Shown here: positions 12,144 through 20,758 of the stretch, piece after piece
How the letters are laid out: every line of letters starts with the position of its first letter
Numbering within the stretch: the first letter of the stretch is position 1
From: Nocardioides terrae
GTDB lineage: Bacteria > Actinomycetota > Actinomycetes > Propionibacteriales > Nocardioidaceae
Assembly: GCF_900112345.1 (NCBI RefSeq)
Contig: NZ_FOLB01000006.1
Span: 182,952-246,951 of the forward strand
DNA length: 64,000 nucleotides
Direction of reading: 5' to 3'
Notes under the pieces: generated by a model
Databases searched by the model: none
The model's input: the letters and a program-made list of their open reading frames with translations, nothing else
Told to the model about the DNA's origin: nothing
Translations under genes and position numbers: made by a program

Positions 12144-12157
12144 GTGGAGCGCTCCCA
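12144..12157. promoter_or_regulatory. CebR-like operator upstream of beta-glucosidase
   Basis: GTGGAGCGCTCCCA matches the cellobiose-repressor (CebR, LacI family) consensus TGGGAGCGCTCCCA at 12 of 14 positions, with a perfect palindromic core GGAGCGCTCC. It lies 120 bases before the GH3 start and just upstream of a -35/-10 pair, the right place to block transcription. Confidence 0.5.
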
Positions 12158-12176
12158 AGTTACGCGCGCGTAGCCG

Positions 12177-12206
12177 TTGACCCGGATGTGACGCACGCCA
12201 CAAGGT
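12177..12206 (+). promoter_or_regulatory. Candidate promoter of the GH3 gene
   Basis: TTGACC at 12177-12182 and CAAGGT at 12201-12206 with 18-base spacing. The -10 match is weak but the -35 is good. It sits between the CebR-like site and the ribosome-binding site. Confidence 0.4.
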
Positions 12207-12276
12207 GGATCCGCGCGGCGACGCGTCCCGGTGTCCTCAGAGCCGAGGCGTCGGGCCATCTCGGGAGGAGGCTCAC

Positions 12277-14319
12277 GTGCTGTTCCCACAGCATTCGCAC
12301 GATCACTCCAGGTCAGCCCGGAGGCGGCTAGCCGTTCTGAGCGCGACGACGGCGACCGCACTGGGTCTCGCGGTCCTGGCCGCGCCGTCGGCCGACGCCG
12401 ACCACGGCGCGCGGCACCAAGGCTCGGGGCACCACAGCACCGGGCACCACCACGGCTCCCGGCCGACGTACCGCGACGCCAGGCTGCCCACGAAGGCCCG
12501 CGTCGCCGACCTGCTCGGCCGGATGACGCTGGCCGAGAAGATCGGCCAGATGGCGCAGGCGGAGCGGGCCGACATCGACGCCGACACGTCCCAGATCACC
12601 TCGCTCGGGCTGGGCAGCGTGCTGTCCGGCGGCGGCTCGGTCCCCGGCTCCAACACGCCCGAGGCCTGGGCGAACATGGTGGACCGCTACCAGCGGGCGG
12701 CGCTACAGACCCGGCTCGGGATCCCGTTGCTCTACGGCGTCGACTCGGTGCACGGCCACGGCAACCTCGACGGCGCGACCATCTTCCCTCACAACATCGG
12801 CCTCGGTGCGAGCCGTGACGCCAGGCTGGTCAAGAAGATCGGCCACATCACGGCGATCGAGACGCGAGCGTCCGGGCCGCAGTGGGCGTTCGCGCCGTGC
12901 ATCTGCGTCGCACGCGACGACAGGTGGGGCCGCACCTACGAGTCCTTCGGCGAGGACCCCCGGCTGGTCCGGCGGATGGAGACGGTCATCGACGGCCTCC
13001 AGGGCAGGAAGGGCCAGCTCGACCGGCCCGATCACGTGCTCGCGACCGCGAAGCACTACGCCGGGGACGGCCTGACGTCCTACCGCGACACCCCGACCGA
13101 CCCCAACGACTACCCGATCGACCAGGGCGTCGACGAGGTCTCGCACGCGGAGTTCGCCAGGCTCGCGCTGTCGCCGTACCCCGACGCCGTCCGCAAGCAC
13201 CACATCGGCTCGGTCATGCCGTCCTTCTCCAGCGTCGACTGGACCGAGGACGGGCTGGGGAACCCGATCAAGATGAGCGCCAACCGGGAGCTCATCACCG
13301 GCGTGCTCAAGCACGCCCTCGGCTTCCAGGGCCTGGTGATCTCGGACTGGCGGGCGATCCACCAGCTGCCGGGCACCTACGCCGACCAGGTCGAGGCGTC
13401 CGTCAACGCGGGCATCGACATGTTCATGGAGCCGTTCTCCGGTGACCCGGTCGGCTACCCGCAGTTCATCAGCACGCTCACCCAGCTGGTGAACACCGGC
13501 GCGGTGCCGATGAGCCGGATCAACGACGCGGTACGCCGGATCCTGACCGTGAAGTTCAAGCTCGGGCTCTTCGAGCACCCCTACACCGACCGCAGCCTGA
13601 TGGACACCATCGGCAGCCGGGCGCACCGGGCCGTGGCTCGGCGTGCGGTGGCCGAGTCGCAGGTGCTGCTCACCAACAAGCGCCGCACCCTGCCGCTGTC
13701 CAAGCGGGCTCCGGTCTACGTGGCCGGCGGCAGCGCCAACAGCATGGGCAACCAGGCCGGCGGATGGACGCTCACCTGGCAGGGCAGTCCTGCCGGCGTC
13801 ATCCCGGGGACGACGATCCTCGGCGGGATCCAGCAGGCGACCAACGCACCCGTGACGTTCAGCCAGGACGCCTCCGCCCCGGTCCCGGCCGACGCCAACG
13901 GCGTGGTGGTGGTCGGCGAGACGCCGTACGCCGAGGGCCCGGGCGACGTCGCGGGCCCGAGCTGGGCGCCGAACGGCGTCCAGACCATGCAGCTCTCGGC
14001 TGCCGACCGGGCGGCGATCGACACCGTCTGCTCGCAGGCGGCGACCTGCACCGTGCTGGTCGTCTCCGGGCGGCCGATCATCCTCCCGCCCGAGGTCGTC
14101 GACGAGGTCGACTCCCTCGTCGCGTCCTGGCTGCCCGGCAGCGAGGGCCAAGGGGTCGCCGACGTGCTCTTCGGTCGGGAGCCGTTCACCGGCAGGCTGC
14201 CGGTGACGTGGCCGCGGACCCTGGACCAGGAGCCGATCAACGTCGGTGACGCGGCGCGGGGGAAGAGCTACGACCCGCTGTTCCCCTACGGCTGGGGGCT
14301 GACCACGCGGCGGCGCTGA
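12277..14319 (+). CDS. Secreted glycoside hydrolase family 3 beta-glucosidase
   Basis: 680 aa from the GTG at 12277, which has GGGAGGAG six bases upstream. Signal peptide: basic ARRRLAV then a hydrophobic stretch ending in APSADA (about 1-41). A His-rich linker follows (HGARHQGSGHHSTGHHHG). The GH3 barrel includes GRTYESFGEDP, AKHYAGDG and the nucleophile motif GLVISDW (Asp357); the C-terminal alpha/beta domain follows. Likely releases glucose from cello-oligosaccharides or related glucans outside the cell, consistent with the CebR-like operator. The lack of a Lys-His-type motif argues against a beta-N-acetylglucosaminidase. Confidence 0.88.
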   Translation: MLFPQHSHDHSRSARRRLAVLSATTATALGLAVLAAPSADADHGARHQGSGHHSTGHHHGSRPTYRDARLPTKARVADLLGRMTLAEKIGQMAQAERADIDADTSQITSLGLGSVLSGGGSVPGSNTPEAWANMVDRYQRAALQTRLGIPLLYGVDSVHGHGNLDGATIFPHNIGLGASRDARLVKKIGHITAIETRASGPQWAFAPCICVARDDRWGRTYESFGEDPRLVRRMETVIDGLQGRKGQLDRPDHVLATAKHYAGDGLTSYRDTPTDPNDYPIDQGVDEVSHAEFARLALSPYPDAVRKHHIGSVMPSFSSVDWTEDGLGNPIKMSANRELITGVLKHALGFQGLVISDWRAIHQLPGTYADQVEASVNAGIDMFMEPFSGDPVGYPQFISTLTQLVNTGAVPMSRINDAVRRILTVKFKLGLFEHPYTDRSLMDTIGSRAHRAVARRAVAESQVLLTNKRRTLPLSKRAPVYVAGGSANSMGNQAGGWTLTWQGSPAGVIPGTTILGGIQQATNAPVTFSQDASAPVPADANGVVVVGETPYAEGPGDVAGPSWAPNGVQTMQLSAADRAAIDTVCSQAATCTVLVVSGRPIILPPEVVDEVDSLVASWLPGSEGQGVADVLFGREPFTGRLPVTWPRTLDQEPINVGDAARGKSYDPLFPYGWGLTTRRR

Positions 14320-14325
14320 GACCGG

Positions 14326-14386
14326 CCGGGGCGTCGTGCGGACCGGACCGGGCCCGCGCCCGGTGCAGGTCCGCACGACGCCCCGG
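14326..14386. terminator. Terminator hairpin after the GH3 gene
   Basis: Perfect 17-bp arms GGGGCGTCGTGCGGACC (14328-14344) and GGTCCGCACGACGCCCC (14368-14384), extendable by two pairs, with a GC-rich loop. No T tract. It separates the GH3 gene from the amidohydrolase. Confidence 0.75.
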
Positions 14387-14405
14387 ACCGTCTCTCCTGC
14401 TCCGG

Positions 14406-14411
14406 TAGCGT
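14406..14411 (+). promoter_or_regulatory. -10 box giving a leaderless amidohydrolase transcript
   Basis: TAGCGT followed by seven bases and the ATG at 14419. The spacing supports that ATG over the in-frame GTG at 14410, which overlaps the box. Confidence 0.55.
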
Positions 14412-14418
14412 GCGTCGC

Positions 14419-15492
14419 ATGACGGCGCTCAGGTTCCACGGTCCTGTCCTGCCCAGCGGTGAGGTCCGCGACCTCCATGTGGTCGACGGTCGCATCACCC
14501 ACGAGCGCCAGCCCGGTGCCGAGACGGTCGCCAGCGGCTGGATCGTGCCCGGCCTCGTCGACGCCCACTGCCACCTCGGGCTCGGTCCGGACGGCGGCGT
14601 CGACGAGGAGGAGACCGAGCAGCAGGCCATCGCCGACCGCGACGGGGGAGCGCTGCTCATCCGCGACTGCGGAACGCCGACGGACACTCGCTGGATCCAG
14701 GGCCGTGACGACCTGCCGCGGCTGATCCGGGCCGGGCGCCACGTCGCCCGCACCCGCCGCTACATGCGCAACTACGCCGACGAGGTCGAGCCGGCCGACC
14801 TCGCGTCGGCGATCGCCGAGCAGGCCGAGCGTGGGGACGGCTGGGTCAAGCTGGTGGGGGACTGGATCGACCGGGAGGCCGGCGACCTGATGCCCTCCTT
14901 CTCGGCCGACGACTTCGCCGAGGCGATCAAGGTGGCCCACGACCACGGCGCGAAGGTGACCGCGCACTGCTTCGGCCACGAGGTCCTGCCCGGGCTGATC
15001 GAGCACGGCATCGACTGCATCGAGCACGGCACCGGTCTGACCCCCGACCTCGTCGGCGCCATGGCGGAGCAGGGCACCGCGCTGGTGCCGACGGTGCGTC
15101 AGCTCGAGATCTTCCCCGACCTCGCCGCCTCGGCGGGGCCGAAGTTCCCGCGCTACGCCTCGACCATGACCGACCTCTTCGCGCGTCGCCGCGAGACGAT
15201 CATGGCGGCGTACGACGCCGGGGTGCCGCTCTTCGCGGGCTCGGACGGGGCCGGCGGTCACCAGCACGGCGTCCTCCACGAGGAGGTCCTCGCGATGCAC
15301 CGGATCGGGTTGCCCGCCGACGTCGCCCTCGGCGCCGCCTCCTGGCGGGCGCGCGAGTGGCTCGGCTTCACGCCCGACCTGGCCGAGGGCAGCGAGGCCG
15401 ACTTCGTCGTCTACGACGCCGACCCGTTGGCCGACCTGACCGTGCTGGCCCGGCCCGCGGCCGTCGTGCTCCGCGGCGTGCTCGTCTCCTGA
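14419..15492 (+). CDS. Amidohydrolase family protein
   Basis: 357 aa metal-dependent hydrolase of the imidazolonepropionase-like group. Metal motif [10 protein letters not shown] near residue 45, a conserved Lys in WVKLVGDW, His residues in [13 protein letters not shown] and IEHGTGL, and the Asp motif FAGSDGAGG. The C-terminal strand [14 protein letters not shown] is the typical end of the composite beta-sandwich. Likely hydrolyses a C-N bond in a cyclic amide or peptide; the substrate cannot be read from sequence. No linked catabolic genes. The start is set by the leaderless promoter. Confidence 0.85.
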   Translation: MTALRFHGPVLPSGEVRDLHVVDGRITHERQPGAETVASGWIVPGLVDAHCHLGLGPDGGVDEEETEQQAIADRDGGALLIRDCGTPTDTRWIQGRDDLPRLIRAGRHVARTRRYMRNYADEVEPADLASAIAEQAERGDGWVKLVGDWIDREAGDLMPSFSADDFAEAIKVAHDHGAKVTAHCFGHEVLPGLIEHGIDCIEHGTGLTPDLVGAMAEQGTALVPTVRQLEIFPDLAASAGPKFPRYASTMTDLFARRRETIMAAYDAGVPLFAGSDGAGGHQHGVLHEEVLAMHRIGLPADVALGAASWRAREWLGFTPDLAEGSEADFVVYDADPLADLTVLARPAAVVLRGVLVS

Positions 15493-15662
15493 CCGGGAGG
15501 ATTTCGACCGGCGGCTCCACCTCTGGCAAGATTGTGCGTCGAGTCCTGTACGGGCGGACCCTCTCACCGGCCGTGCAGTGTCCTCAGAGGACCGGGCGTC
15601 GGTGTTCCCCACCTGTCGCGCGTCCCTCACCCACACACGAATTCCGAAGGAATACCACAAAC

Positions 15663-16130
15663 GTGGCTGTCAAGATTCGCCTGAAGCGCCTGGGCAAGAT
15701 CCGGGTCCCGCAGTACCGCATCGTCGTCGTCGACTCCCGCAAGAAGCGTGACGGTCGCGTCCTCGAGGAGATCGGCAAGTACCACCCCAAGGAGGACCCG
15801 TCCTTCATCTCGGTGGTCTCCGAGCGCGCCCAGTACTGGCTCGGCGTCGGCGCGCAGCCGACCGAGGCCGTCGAGGCGATCCTCAAGATCACCGGTGACT
15901 GGCAGACCTTCAAGGGCCTCCCGGGCACCGAGGGCACCCTCAAGGTCGCCGCCGCCAAGGCCGACAAGCTCGACCTCTTCAACAAGGCCCTGGCCGAGGC
16001 CCACTCCGCCCCGACCTCCGAGGCCGTGACGAAGTCGTCCAAGAAGGCCGAGAAGAAGGCTGAGGCTCCTGTCGCGGAGACCCCCGCCGAGGACGCCCCG
16101 GCCGCTGAGGCCGCAACCGAAGAGGCCTGA
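15663..16130 (+). CDS. rpsP: Ribosomal protein S16 with acidic C-terminal extension
   Basis: 155 aa beginning [20 protein letters not shown], the S16 signature. The core ends near residue 90; the remaining about 65 residues are an Ala/Glu/Lys-rich tail, longer than in most bacteria but common in actinobacteria. GTG start with AAGGAA upstream. First gene of the operon with khpA, rimM, trmD and rplS. The 170-base gap before it (15493-15662) must contain the operon promoter, but no clear -35/-10 pair was recognised. The stop overlaps the next ATG (TGATG). Confidence 0.96.
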   Translation: MAVKIRLKRLGKIRVPQYRIVVVDSRKKRDGRVLEEIGKYHPKEDPSFISVVSERAQYWLGVGAQPTEAVEAILKITGDWQTFKGLPGTEGTLKVAAAKADKLDLFNKALAEAHSAPTSEAVTKSSKKAEKKAEAPVAETPAEDAPAAEAATEEA

Positions 16131-16372
16131 TGCTCGCCGAGGCTCTGGAGCACCTCGTCCGCGGTGTGGTCGACCACCCCGACGATGTCGTGGTGCGTGA
16201 CAAGCAGCTGCGGCGCGGGTCGATCCTCGAGGTCCGGGTCCACCCCGAGGACCTCGGCAAGGTGATCGGCCGCGGCGGCCGCACGGCCTCCGCGTTCCGC
16301 ACGGTCATCGGAGCCCTCGCTGGCAAGGACGGCGCTCGGGTCGACTTCGTCGACGTCGACCGGCGCCGCTGA
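16130..16372 (+). CDS. khpA: KH-domain RNA-binding protein KhpA
   Basis: 80 aa single KH domain with the diagnostic loop GKVIGRGGRTASAFR (GxxG type) and C-terminal strand ARVDFVDVD. KhpA proteins bind RNA, often together with KhpB, and affect ribosome-related and cell-division functions. Conserved between rpsP and rimM in actinobacteria. The start overlaps the rpsP stop. Confidence 0.93.
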   Translation: MLAEALEHLVRGVVDHPDDVVVRDKQLRRGSILEVRVHPEDLGKVIGRGGRTASAFRTVIGALAGKDGARVDFVDVDRRR

Positions 16373-16395
16373 GGCAGAGCAACAGCAGCAAGCGG

Positions 16396-16429
16396 AGCGG
16401 GCGTCACCCCCGAGGGGGTGGCGCCCGCT
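16396..16429. terminator. Hairpin between khpA and rimM
   Basis: AGCGGGCG at 16396-16403 pairs with CGCCCGCT at 16422-16429, and CACCCCC pairs with GGGGGTG inside, around a tiny loop; ATTTCCC follows. In the middle of a conserved operon it may act as a partial terminator, lowering rimM-trmD-rplS relative to rpsP. Confidence 0.6.
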
Positions 16430-16487
16430 GCGCATTTCCCGGCGGGCGCCGCTCCCGGGGCCGGACAACACCGTCCCGTGCGGAACA

Positions 16488-17075
16488 ATGACGCCCGTGG
16501 AGTCCATCGAGGTCCTGGTCGGACGCATCGGCAAGCCGCACGGCATCCGCGGTCACGTGACGATCGACGTGCGCACCGACGAGCCGGAGCGCCGCTTCGT
16601 CGACGGCGCACGGCTGCGGGCGGTGCCGCCCAAGGGGTCCGCCTTCACGGCTGACACGCTCACCGTCGCAGGGAGTCGGTGGCACCAGGGCGTGCTGCAC
16701 CTGCTCTTCGAGGAGATCTCCGGGCGCGACGCCGCCGAGTCCGCGCGGGGCGTGCTGCTCTACACCGACATCCCCGCCGACGCGACCCCCGAGGACCCCG
16801 ACGAGTACTACGACCACCAGCTCATCGGCCTGGCGGCGTACGACACCGAGGGCAACCACCTCGGCGAGGTCTCCGGCCTGGTCCACGGCGGCGCCCAGGA
16901 CCTGCTGACCATCCGGACGCCGGACCGGCGCGACGCGCTGGTGCCGTTCGTGAAGGCACTCGTCCCCGTGGTCGACCTGGCCGAGGGCAAGGTCGTCATC
17001 GAGGACCGGCCCGGCCTCGTCACGCCGCTGCCCGACGACACCGACGACACCGACACGGACCAGGACCGGCCGTGA
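16488..17075 (+). CDS. rimM: Ribosome maturation factor RimM
   Basis: 195 aa. N-terminal RimM barrel with [20 protein letters not shown] and a C-terminal PRC-barrel segment ([11 protein letters not shown] ... [14 protein letters not shown]). It assists 30S subunit assembly near S19. The tail is Asp/Thr-rich. ATG at 16488; an in-frame GTG at 16497 is possible. The stop overlaps the trmD GTG (GTGA). Confidence 0.95.
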   Translation: MTPVESIEVLVGRIGKPHGIRGHVTIDVRTDEPERRFVDGARLRAVPPKGSAFTADTLTVAGSRWHQGVLHLLFEEISGRDAAESARGVLLYTDIPADATPEDPDEYYDHQLIGLAAYDTEGNHLGEVSGLVHGGAQDLLTIRTPDRRDALVPFVKALVPVVDLAEGKVVIEDRPGLVTPLPDDTDDTDTDQDRP

Positions 17076-18256
17076 GGCTCGACTACCTCACGATCTTCCC
17101 CGACTACCTCGCCCCCCTCTCGCTCAGCCTGCCCGGCAAGGCGATCAGGAGCGGGCTGCTCGAGGTGCACGTCCACGACCTGCGCGCCTGGGCGCACGAC
17201 CGGCACCGGACCGTCGACGACACGCCCTACGGCGGCGGCGCCGGGATGGTGATGAAGCCGGAGCCCTTCGGCGAGGCCTTCGCCGACCTCGGGATCGGCC
17301 CCGACGGCGGAGCGCGGACGACCGTCGTCTTCACGACCCCCAGCGGGGAGCCGTTCACCCAGCAGCTGGCGACCGAGCTCGCCACCGGCGAGCGGATCGT
17401 GTTCGCGTGCGGTCGCTACGAGGGCATCGACCAGCGCGTCCTCGACCACGCCGGCACGATCGCCGAGGTCCGTGAGATCAGCATCGGCGACTACGTCCTC
17501 AACGGCGGAGAGGTCGCCGCGCTCGCCATCACCGAGGCCGTGGTGAGGCTGCTGCCCGGCTTCATGGGCAACGCCGCCTCGCTCGTGGAGGAGTCGCACT
17601 CGGGGGAGGGGGCCGGACTGCTGGAGTACCCCGTCTACACCAAGCCCGCCTCCTGGCAGGGGTACGACGTCCCAGCGGTGCTCCTCTCCGGTGACCACGG
17701 CCGCATCGCCGCCTGGCGCCACGAGCAGCGCCTGCGCCGCACCGCCGAGCGTCGTCCCGACCTGCTGCACGCCAGCGCGGCAGGTACGGAGTGGAAGGTC
17801 GTCCCCGGGACGCGTGGTGACGCCGCCGAGCTGCTCACCCTGCAGCGGGCGTGCTGGGTGCAGGAGGCGCTGGCCAACGACACCCTCGACATCCCCGCGC
17901 TGCACGAGTCACTCGCCGACGTGGAGCAGTCGCTGGGGAAGTGGGACCACTACGTCGTGCGGGTGGCCGGCCGGCTGGTCGGCGCGGTGCGCGGCCGGCT
18001 CGAGGGCGACGCGTGGGACATCGGGCGGCTGATGGTCGCCCCCGACCTGCAGGGACGCGGGCTCGGGCGGGTGCTGCTCGACCACATCCAGGCGGTGGCC
18101 CCACCGGCCGCGACGTCGTACGTGCTCTTCACCGGCAGGGCGAGCGCCGCCAACCAGCGGATGTACAAGAAGGCGGGCTTCCGGCTGCGTCCCGAGCTCG
18201 AGGCTCCGCCCGGTGCGGTCGTCCTGACCAAGCCGCGACGGATTTCCGGCCGCTGA
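17072..18256 (+). CDS. trmD: TrmD tRNA (m1G37) methyltransferase fused to a GNAT acetyltransferase
   Basis: 394 aa, about 150 longer than a plain TrmD. Residues 1-235 are Trm[27 protein letters not shown], the knot motif [13 protein letters not shown] and [13 protein letters not shown]. Residues about 240-394 are a GNAT domain with the acetyl-CoA loop [15 protein letters not shown] and [13 protein letters not shown]. TrmD methylates G37 to prevent frameshifting; the acetyltransferase target is unknown. The reading frame is continuous, so this is a true fusion rather than two genes. Coupled to rimM by GTGA. Confidence 0.93.
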   Translation: MRLDYLTIFPDYLAPLSLSLPGKAIRSGLLEVHVHDLRAWAHDRHRTVDDTPYGGGAGMVMKPEPFGEAFADLGIGPDGGARTTVVFTTPSGEPFTQQLATELATGERIVFACGRYEGIDQRVLDHAGTIAEVREISIGDYVLNGGEVAALAITEAVVRLLPGFMGNAASLVEESHSGEGAGLLEYPVYTKPASWQGYDVPAVLLSGDHGRIAAWRHEQRLRRTAERRPDLLHASAAGTEWKVVPGTRGDAAELLTLQRACWVQEALANDTLDIPALHESLADVEQSLGKWDHYVVRVAGRLVGAVRGRLEGDAWDIGRLMVAPDLQGRGLGRVLLDHIQAVAPPAATSYVLFTGRASAANQRMYKKAGFRLRPELEAPPGAVVLTKPRRISGR

Positions 18257-18261
18257 CGCCT

Positions 18262-18431
18262 CTGTGGCAGACTCAGCGCTTGGTCTCGTCGGCCGAAGGC
18301 ACGCTCCGAAAGCCTCATCATCCGGAGGTGCCGCGTCGGGCTCCTGCCACAGGGGGAACCGTACGCCGCCGGCCAGCACGGCGAGCCACACCTGAACAAG
18401 CACGTTCCCACACCGCGGCTGACCTGTGGCA
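18262..18431 (+). promoter_or_regulatory. Possible rplS leader with mutually exclusive pairing
   Basis: The 191-base gap before rplS has CTGTGGCAG (18262-18270), its exact complement CTGCCACAG (18344-18352) and a second CTGTGGCA (18424-18431) just before the GAGGAG ribosome-binding site. The middle strand can pair with either copy, so a switch hiding or freeing the rplS initiation region is conceivable. No known L19 leader family was recognised; this is inferred from the repeats alone. Confidence 0.35.
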
Positions 18432-18447
18432 TCTGCGAGGAGAGATC

Positions 18448-18801
18448 ATGAGCAACAACCTGCTGGCCGACATCGGCAACGGCATCAAGCGCGACGACGT
18501 CCCGGACTTCCGCGCCGGCGACACCGTCAAGGTCCACGTCAAGGTCGTCGAGGGCAACCGGTCCCGCATCCAGGTCTTCCAGGGTGTCGTGATCCGCGTC
18601 CACGGCTCCGGCGTCGGCCGCACCTTCACCGTCCGCAAGGTCTCCTTCGGCGTCGGCGTCGAGCGCACCTTCCCGCTGCACTCCCCGATCTTCGAGACCC
18701 TCGAGATCGTCACCCGCGGTGACGTCCGCCGGGCGAAGCTCTACTACCTGCGCAACCTGCGCGGCAAGAAGGCGAAGATCAAGGAGCGCCGCGAGGCGTG
18801 A
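18448..18801 (+). CDS. rplS: Ribosomal protein L19
   Basis: 117 aa with the L19 features [34 protein letters not shown] and the C-terminal [19 protein letters not shown]. It sits at the 30S-50S interface. Start ATG with a GAGGAGAG ribosome-binding site. Last gene of the rpsP operon, separated from trmD by a possible structured leader. Confidence 0.97.
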   Translation: MSNNLLADIGNGIKRDDVPDFRAGDTVKVHVKVVEGNRSRIQVFQGVVIRVHGSGVGRTFTVRKVSFGVGVERTFPLHSPIFETLEIVTRGDVRRAKLYYLRNLRGKKAKIKERREA

Positions 18802-18814
18802 GTCTCGGGTTTCC

Positions 18815-18820
18815 TAGACT
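18815..18820 (+). promoter_or_regulatory. -10 box giving a leaderless lepB transcript
   Basis: TAGACT followed by six bases and the GTG at 18827. It suggests that lepB has its own promoter besides read-through from rplS. Confidence 0.55.
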
Positions 18821-18826
18821 CTGCGC

Positions 18827-19612
18827 GTGACTTCCGAAGACCGCGATCCCACCACCGTCGAGGCGGAGGGGTCGCGGTCTTCTGCGTCCCAGCGCGGCCA
18901 CATGCCGCTGTGGCAGGAGACCGTCCTGCTGCTGGCCGGCGCGCTGGTGCTCGCCATCGTCATCAAGGCGCTCTTCGTCCAGGCGTTCTACATCCCCTCC
19001 GAGTCCATGGAGCCGGGACTGGTGAAGAACGACCGCATCCTGGTCGAGAAGCCGTCCTACTGGCTCGGCGGTGAGCCGCAGCGCGGCGACGTGGTGGTCT
19101 TCAAGGACCCCGGCGGCTGGCTCGGCCCCGAGGACGTCAGTGAAGCGACGAACCCGGTGACGCGGTTGCTGACCAAGGTCGGGCTCTACCCGTCCGGCGG
19201 GCACCTGGTGAAGCGCGTCATCGGCACGCCCGGCGACGTCGTGGAGTGCTGCGACGACCAGGGTCGGCTGATGGTCAACGGCAAGCCGATCGACGAGTCG
19301 GCGTACGCCCGCCCCAACGACGTCGGCTGCGCCCCCGGGACGGCCGGGAAGTGCTTCGGACCGATGCCCGGGGTCAAGCACTGGAAGACGCCGCCGGTCC
19401 CGAAGGGCATGCTGTTCGTCATGGGCGACAACAGGGCCCACTCGGCCGACTCCTCCTACCACCTGTGCACGGCGAACGAGACCGACTGCACGGACTCGCC
19501 GTGGGTCTCCGCCGGCCTGGTGGTCGGCAAGGTCATGGCGGTCGTGTGGCCGGCCGGCAAGGTCCGCTTCGAGCACCGGCCGGACAGCTTCGACCCGGTG
19601 CCCGCGCCATGA
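18827..19612 (+). CDS. lepB: Type I signal peptidase LepB
   Basis: 261 aa. Short cytoplasmic N-terminus, one membrane segment (about 31-52), then the catalytic serine box FYIPSESMEPGL (Ser60), the general-base Lys in HLVKRVIGTPGD (Lys129) and the box FVMGDNRAHSADS. An insertion with paired Cys residues (ECCDD; GCAPGTAGKC) lies between the boxes. It cleaves Sec and Tat signal peptides at the outer membrane face, so it would process the secreted GH3, phosphatase and other exported proteins here. Overlaps rnhB by ATGA. Confidence 0.95.
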   Translation: MTSEDRDPTTVEAEGSRSSASQRGHMPLWQETVLLLAGALVLAIVIKALFVQAFYIPSESMEPGLVKNDRILVEKPSYWLGGEPQRGDVVVFKDPGGWLGPEDVSEATNPVTRLLTKVGLYPSGGHLVKRVIGTPGDVVECCDDQGRLMVNGKPIDESAYARPNDVGCAPGTAGKCFGPMPGVKHWKTPPVPKGMLFVMGDNRAHSADSSYHLCTANETDCTDSPWVSAGLVVGKVMAVVWPAGKVRFEHRPDSFDPVPAP

Positions 19613-20385
19613 GCATCGCCCCCTCGCTCCGCTTCGAGCGCACCCTGCTGCGCGGGGGAGTGCGACACCTGGCCGCCTGCGACGAGGTCGGCCGCGGGGC
19701 ACTGTCCGGCCCGGTGACGATCGGCGTCGTGGTGATCTCCGAGACGACGCGTACGGCGCCCCAGGGGGTCCGCGACAGCAAGCTGCTCACCCCCGAGGCC
19801 CGGCAGCGGCTGGTACCCCGGATCCAGCGTTGGGCGGCCTGCTGGGCCGTCGGCCACGCGACGCCGACGGAGATCGACGACTTCGGCATCATCGCGGCGC
19901 TGCGGCTTGCCGGTCATCGTGCCCTCGGCCAGCTCTCGATCCCCCCCGACCAGGTGTTGCTCGACGGCAACCACGACTACCTCACGCCCCCGGTCCCGGC
20001 CGTCCTCGAGGACGGCGAGCCCGGGCTCTTCGACCCGCTCCCGCCACCGCGTCCGGAGCCGCCGGCGGCCGAGCTCGTTGCGCTGCCGCCGGTGCGGACC
20101 CGGATCAAGGCCGACCTGACCTGCGCGGCGGTCGCGGCGGCCAGCATCCTGGCCAAGACGGCGCGCGATGCGCTGATGGTCGAGCTCGACGCCCGGCACC
20201 CGGAGTACTGCTGGGGCGAGAACAAGGGCTACTCGGCGCCCGCCCACATCGACGCGCTGGCCCGGTTCGGTCCGACCGTGCACCACAGACGGTCCTGGAG
20301 CCTCCCGGGCGTGGGGTCCGGACTAGAGTCTGAGCTGCCCGTCGCCGTACCCGTCGAGGCCCTGATTTCGGAGGAGACAGCATGA
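19609..20385 (+). CDS. rnhB: Ribonuclease HII
   Basis: 258 aa. Catalytic motif ACDEVGRGALSGPV (DEVGRG), later Asp in VLLDGNHDYL, KADLTCAAVAAASILAKTARD and GYSAPAH. It removes RNA from RNA-DNA hybrids. An insertion of about 40 residues (about 130-170, Pro-rich) separates the central strands, as often seen in actinobacterial enzymes. Overlaps lepB (ATGA) and the next gene (ATGA). A TAGAGT at 20324-20329 inside its 3' end could be an internal promoter. Confidence 0.93.
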   Translation: MSIAPSLRFERTLLRGGVRHLAACDEVGRGALSGPVTIGVVVISETTRTAPQGVRDSKLLTPEARQRLVPRIQRWAACWAVGHATPTEIDDFGIIAALRLAGHRALGQLSIPPDQVLLDGNHDYLTPPVPAVLEDGEPGLFDPLPPPRPEPPAAELVALPPVRTRIKADLTCAAVAAASILAKTARDALMVELDARHPEYCWGENKGYSAPAHIDALARFGPTVHHRRSWSLPGVGSGLESELPVAVPVEALISEETA

Positions 20386-20687
20386 GCGCCGAGGACCTCG
20401 AGAAGTACGAGACCGAGATGGAGCTGACGCTCTACCGGGAGTACCGCGACGTCGTCGGCATCTTCAAGTACGTCGTCGAGACCGACCGACGCTTCTACCT
20501 GTGCAACCAGGTGGACGTGAAGGCGCGCAGCGAGGGCGGCGACGTGTTCTTCGAGATCTCGATGAGCGACTGCTGGGTGTGGGACATGTACCGCCCGGCG
20601 CGGTTCGCCAAGAACGTGAAGGTGCTGACGTTCAAGGACGTCAACGTCGAGGAGCTCCAGCCCGCGGAGATCGACCCGCCGAAGTGA
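20382..20687 (+). CDS. DUF2469 family protein
   Basis: 101 aa: SAEDLEKYETEMELTLYREY, then DVVGIFKYVVETDRRFYLCN and SDCWVWDMYRPARF. This small acidic, aromatic-rich protein is conserved in actinobacteria, nearly always next to rnhB. Function unknown. Translation is coupled to rnhB (ATGA). Confidence 0.88.
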   Translation: MSAEDLEKYETEMELTLYREYRDVVGIFKYVVETDRRFYLCNQVDVKARSEGGDVFFEISMSDCWVWDMYRPARFAKNVKVLTFKDVNVEELQPAEIDPPK

Positions 20688-20729
20688 CCCTGCCGTGACC
20701 GGGGCCTGCCCGGGGCTGTGACCGGCACC

Positions 20730-20758
20730 CTGACCGGGGCCGTGGGCCCGGTCGGTCA
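20730..20758. terminator. Imperfect hairpin between convergent genes
   Basis: CTGACCGGGGCC (20730-20741) pairs imperfectly with the downstream GGCCCGGTCGGTCAG. It overlaps the stop codon of the minus-strand pilus gene and may serve both directions. Confidence 0.4.

Noticed and set aside
11705..12361. Long N-terminal extension of the PPOX-type oxidoreductase
   Set aside because: It lies antisense to the NYN-domain gene and contains no family motif.
17072..18256. Frameshift or gene-joining artefact in trmD
   Set aside because: The frame is continuous and both domains are intact with a normal linker; a genuine fusion is more likely.
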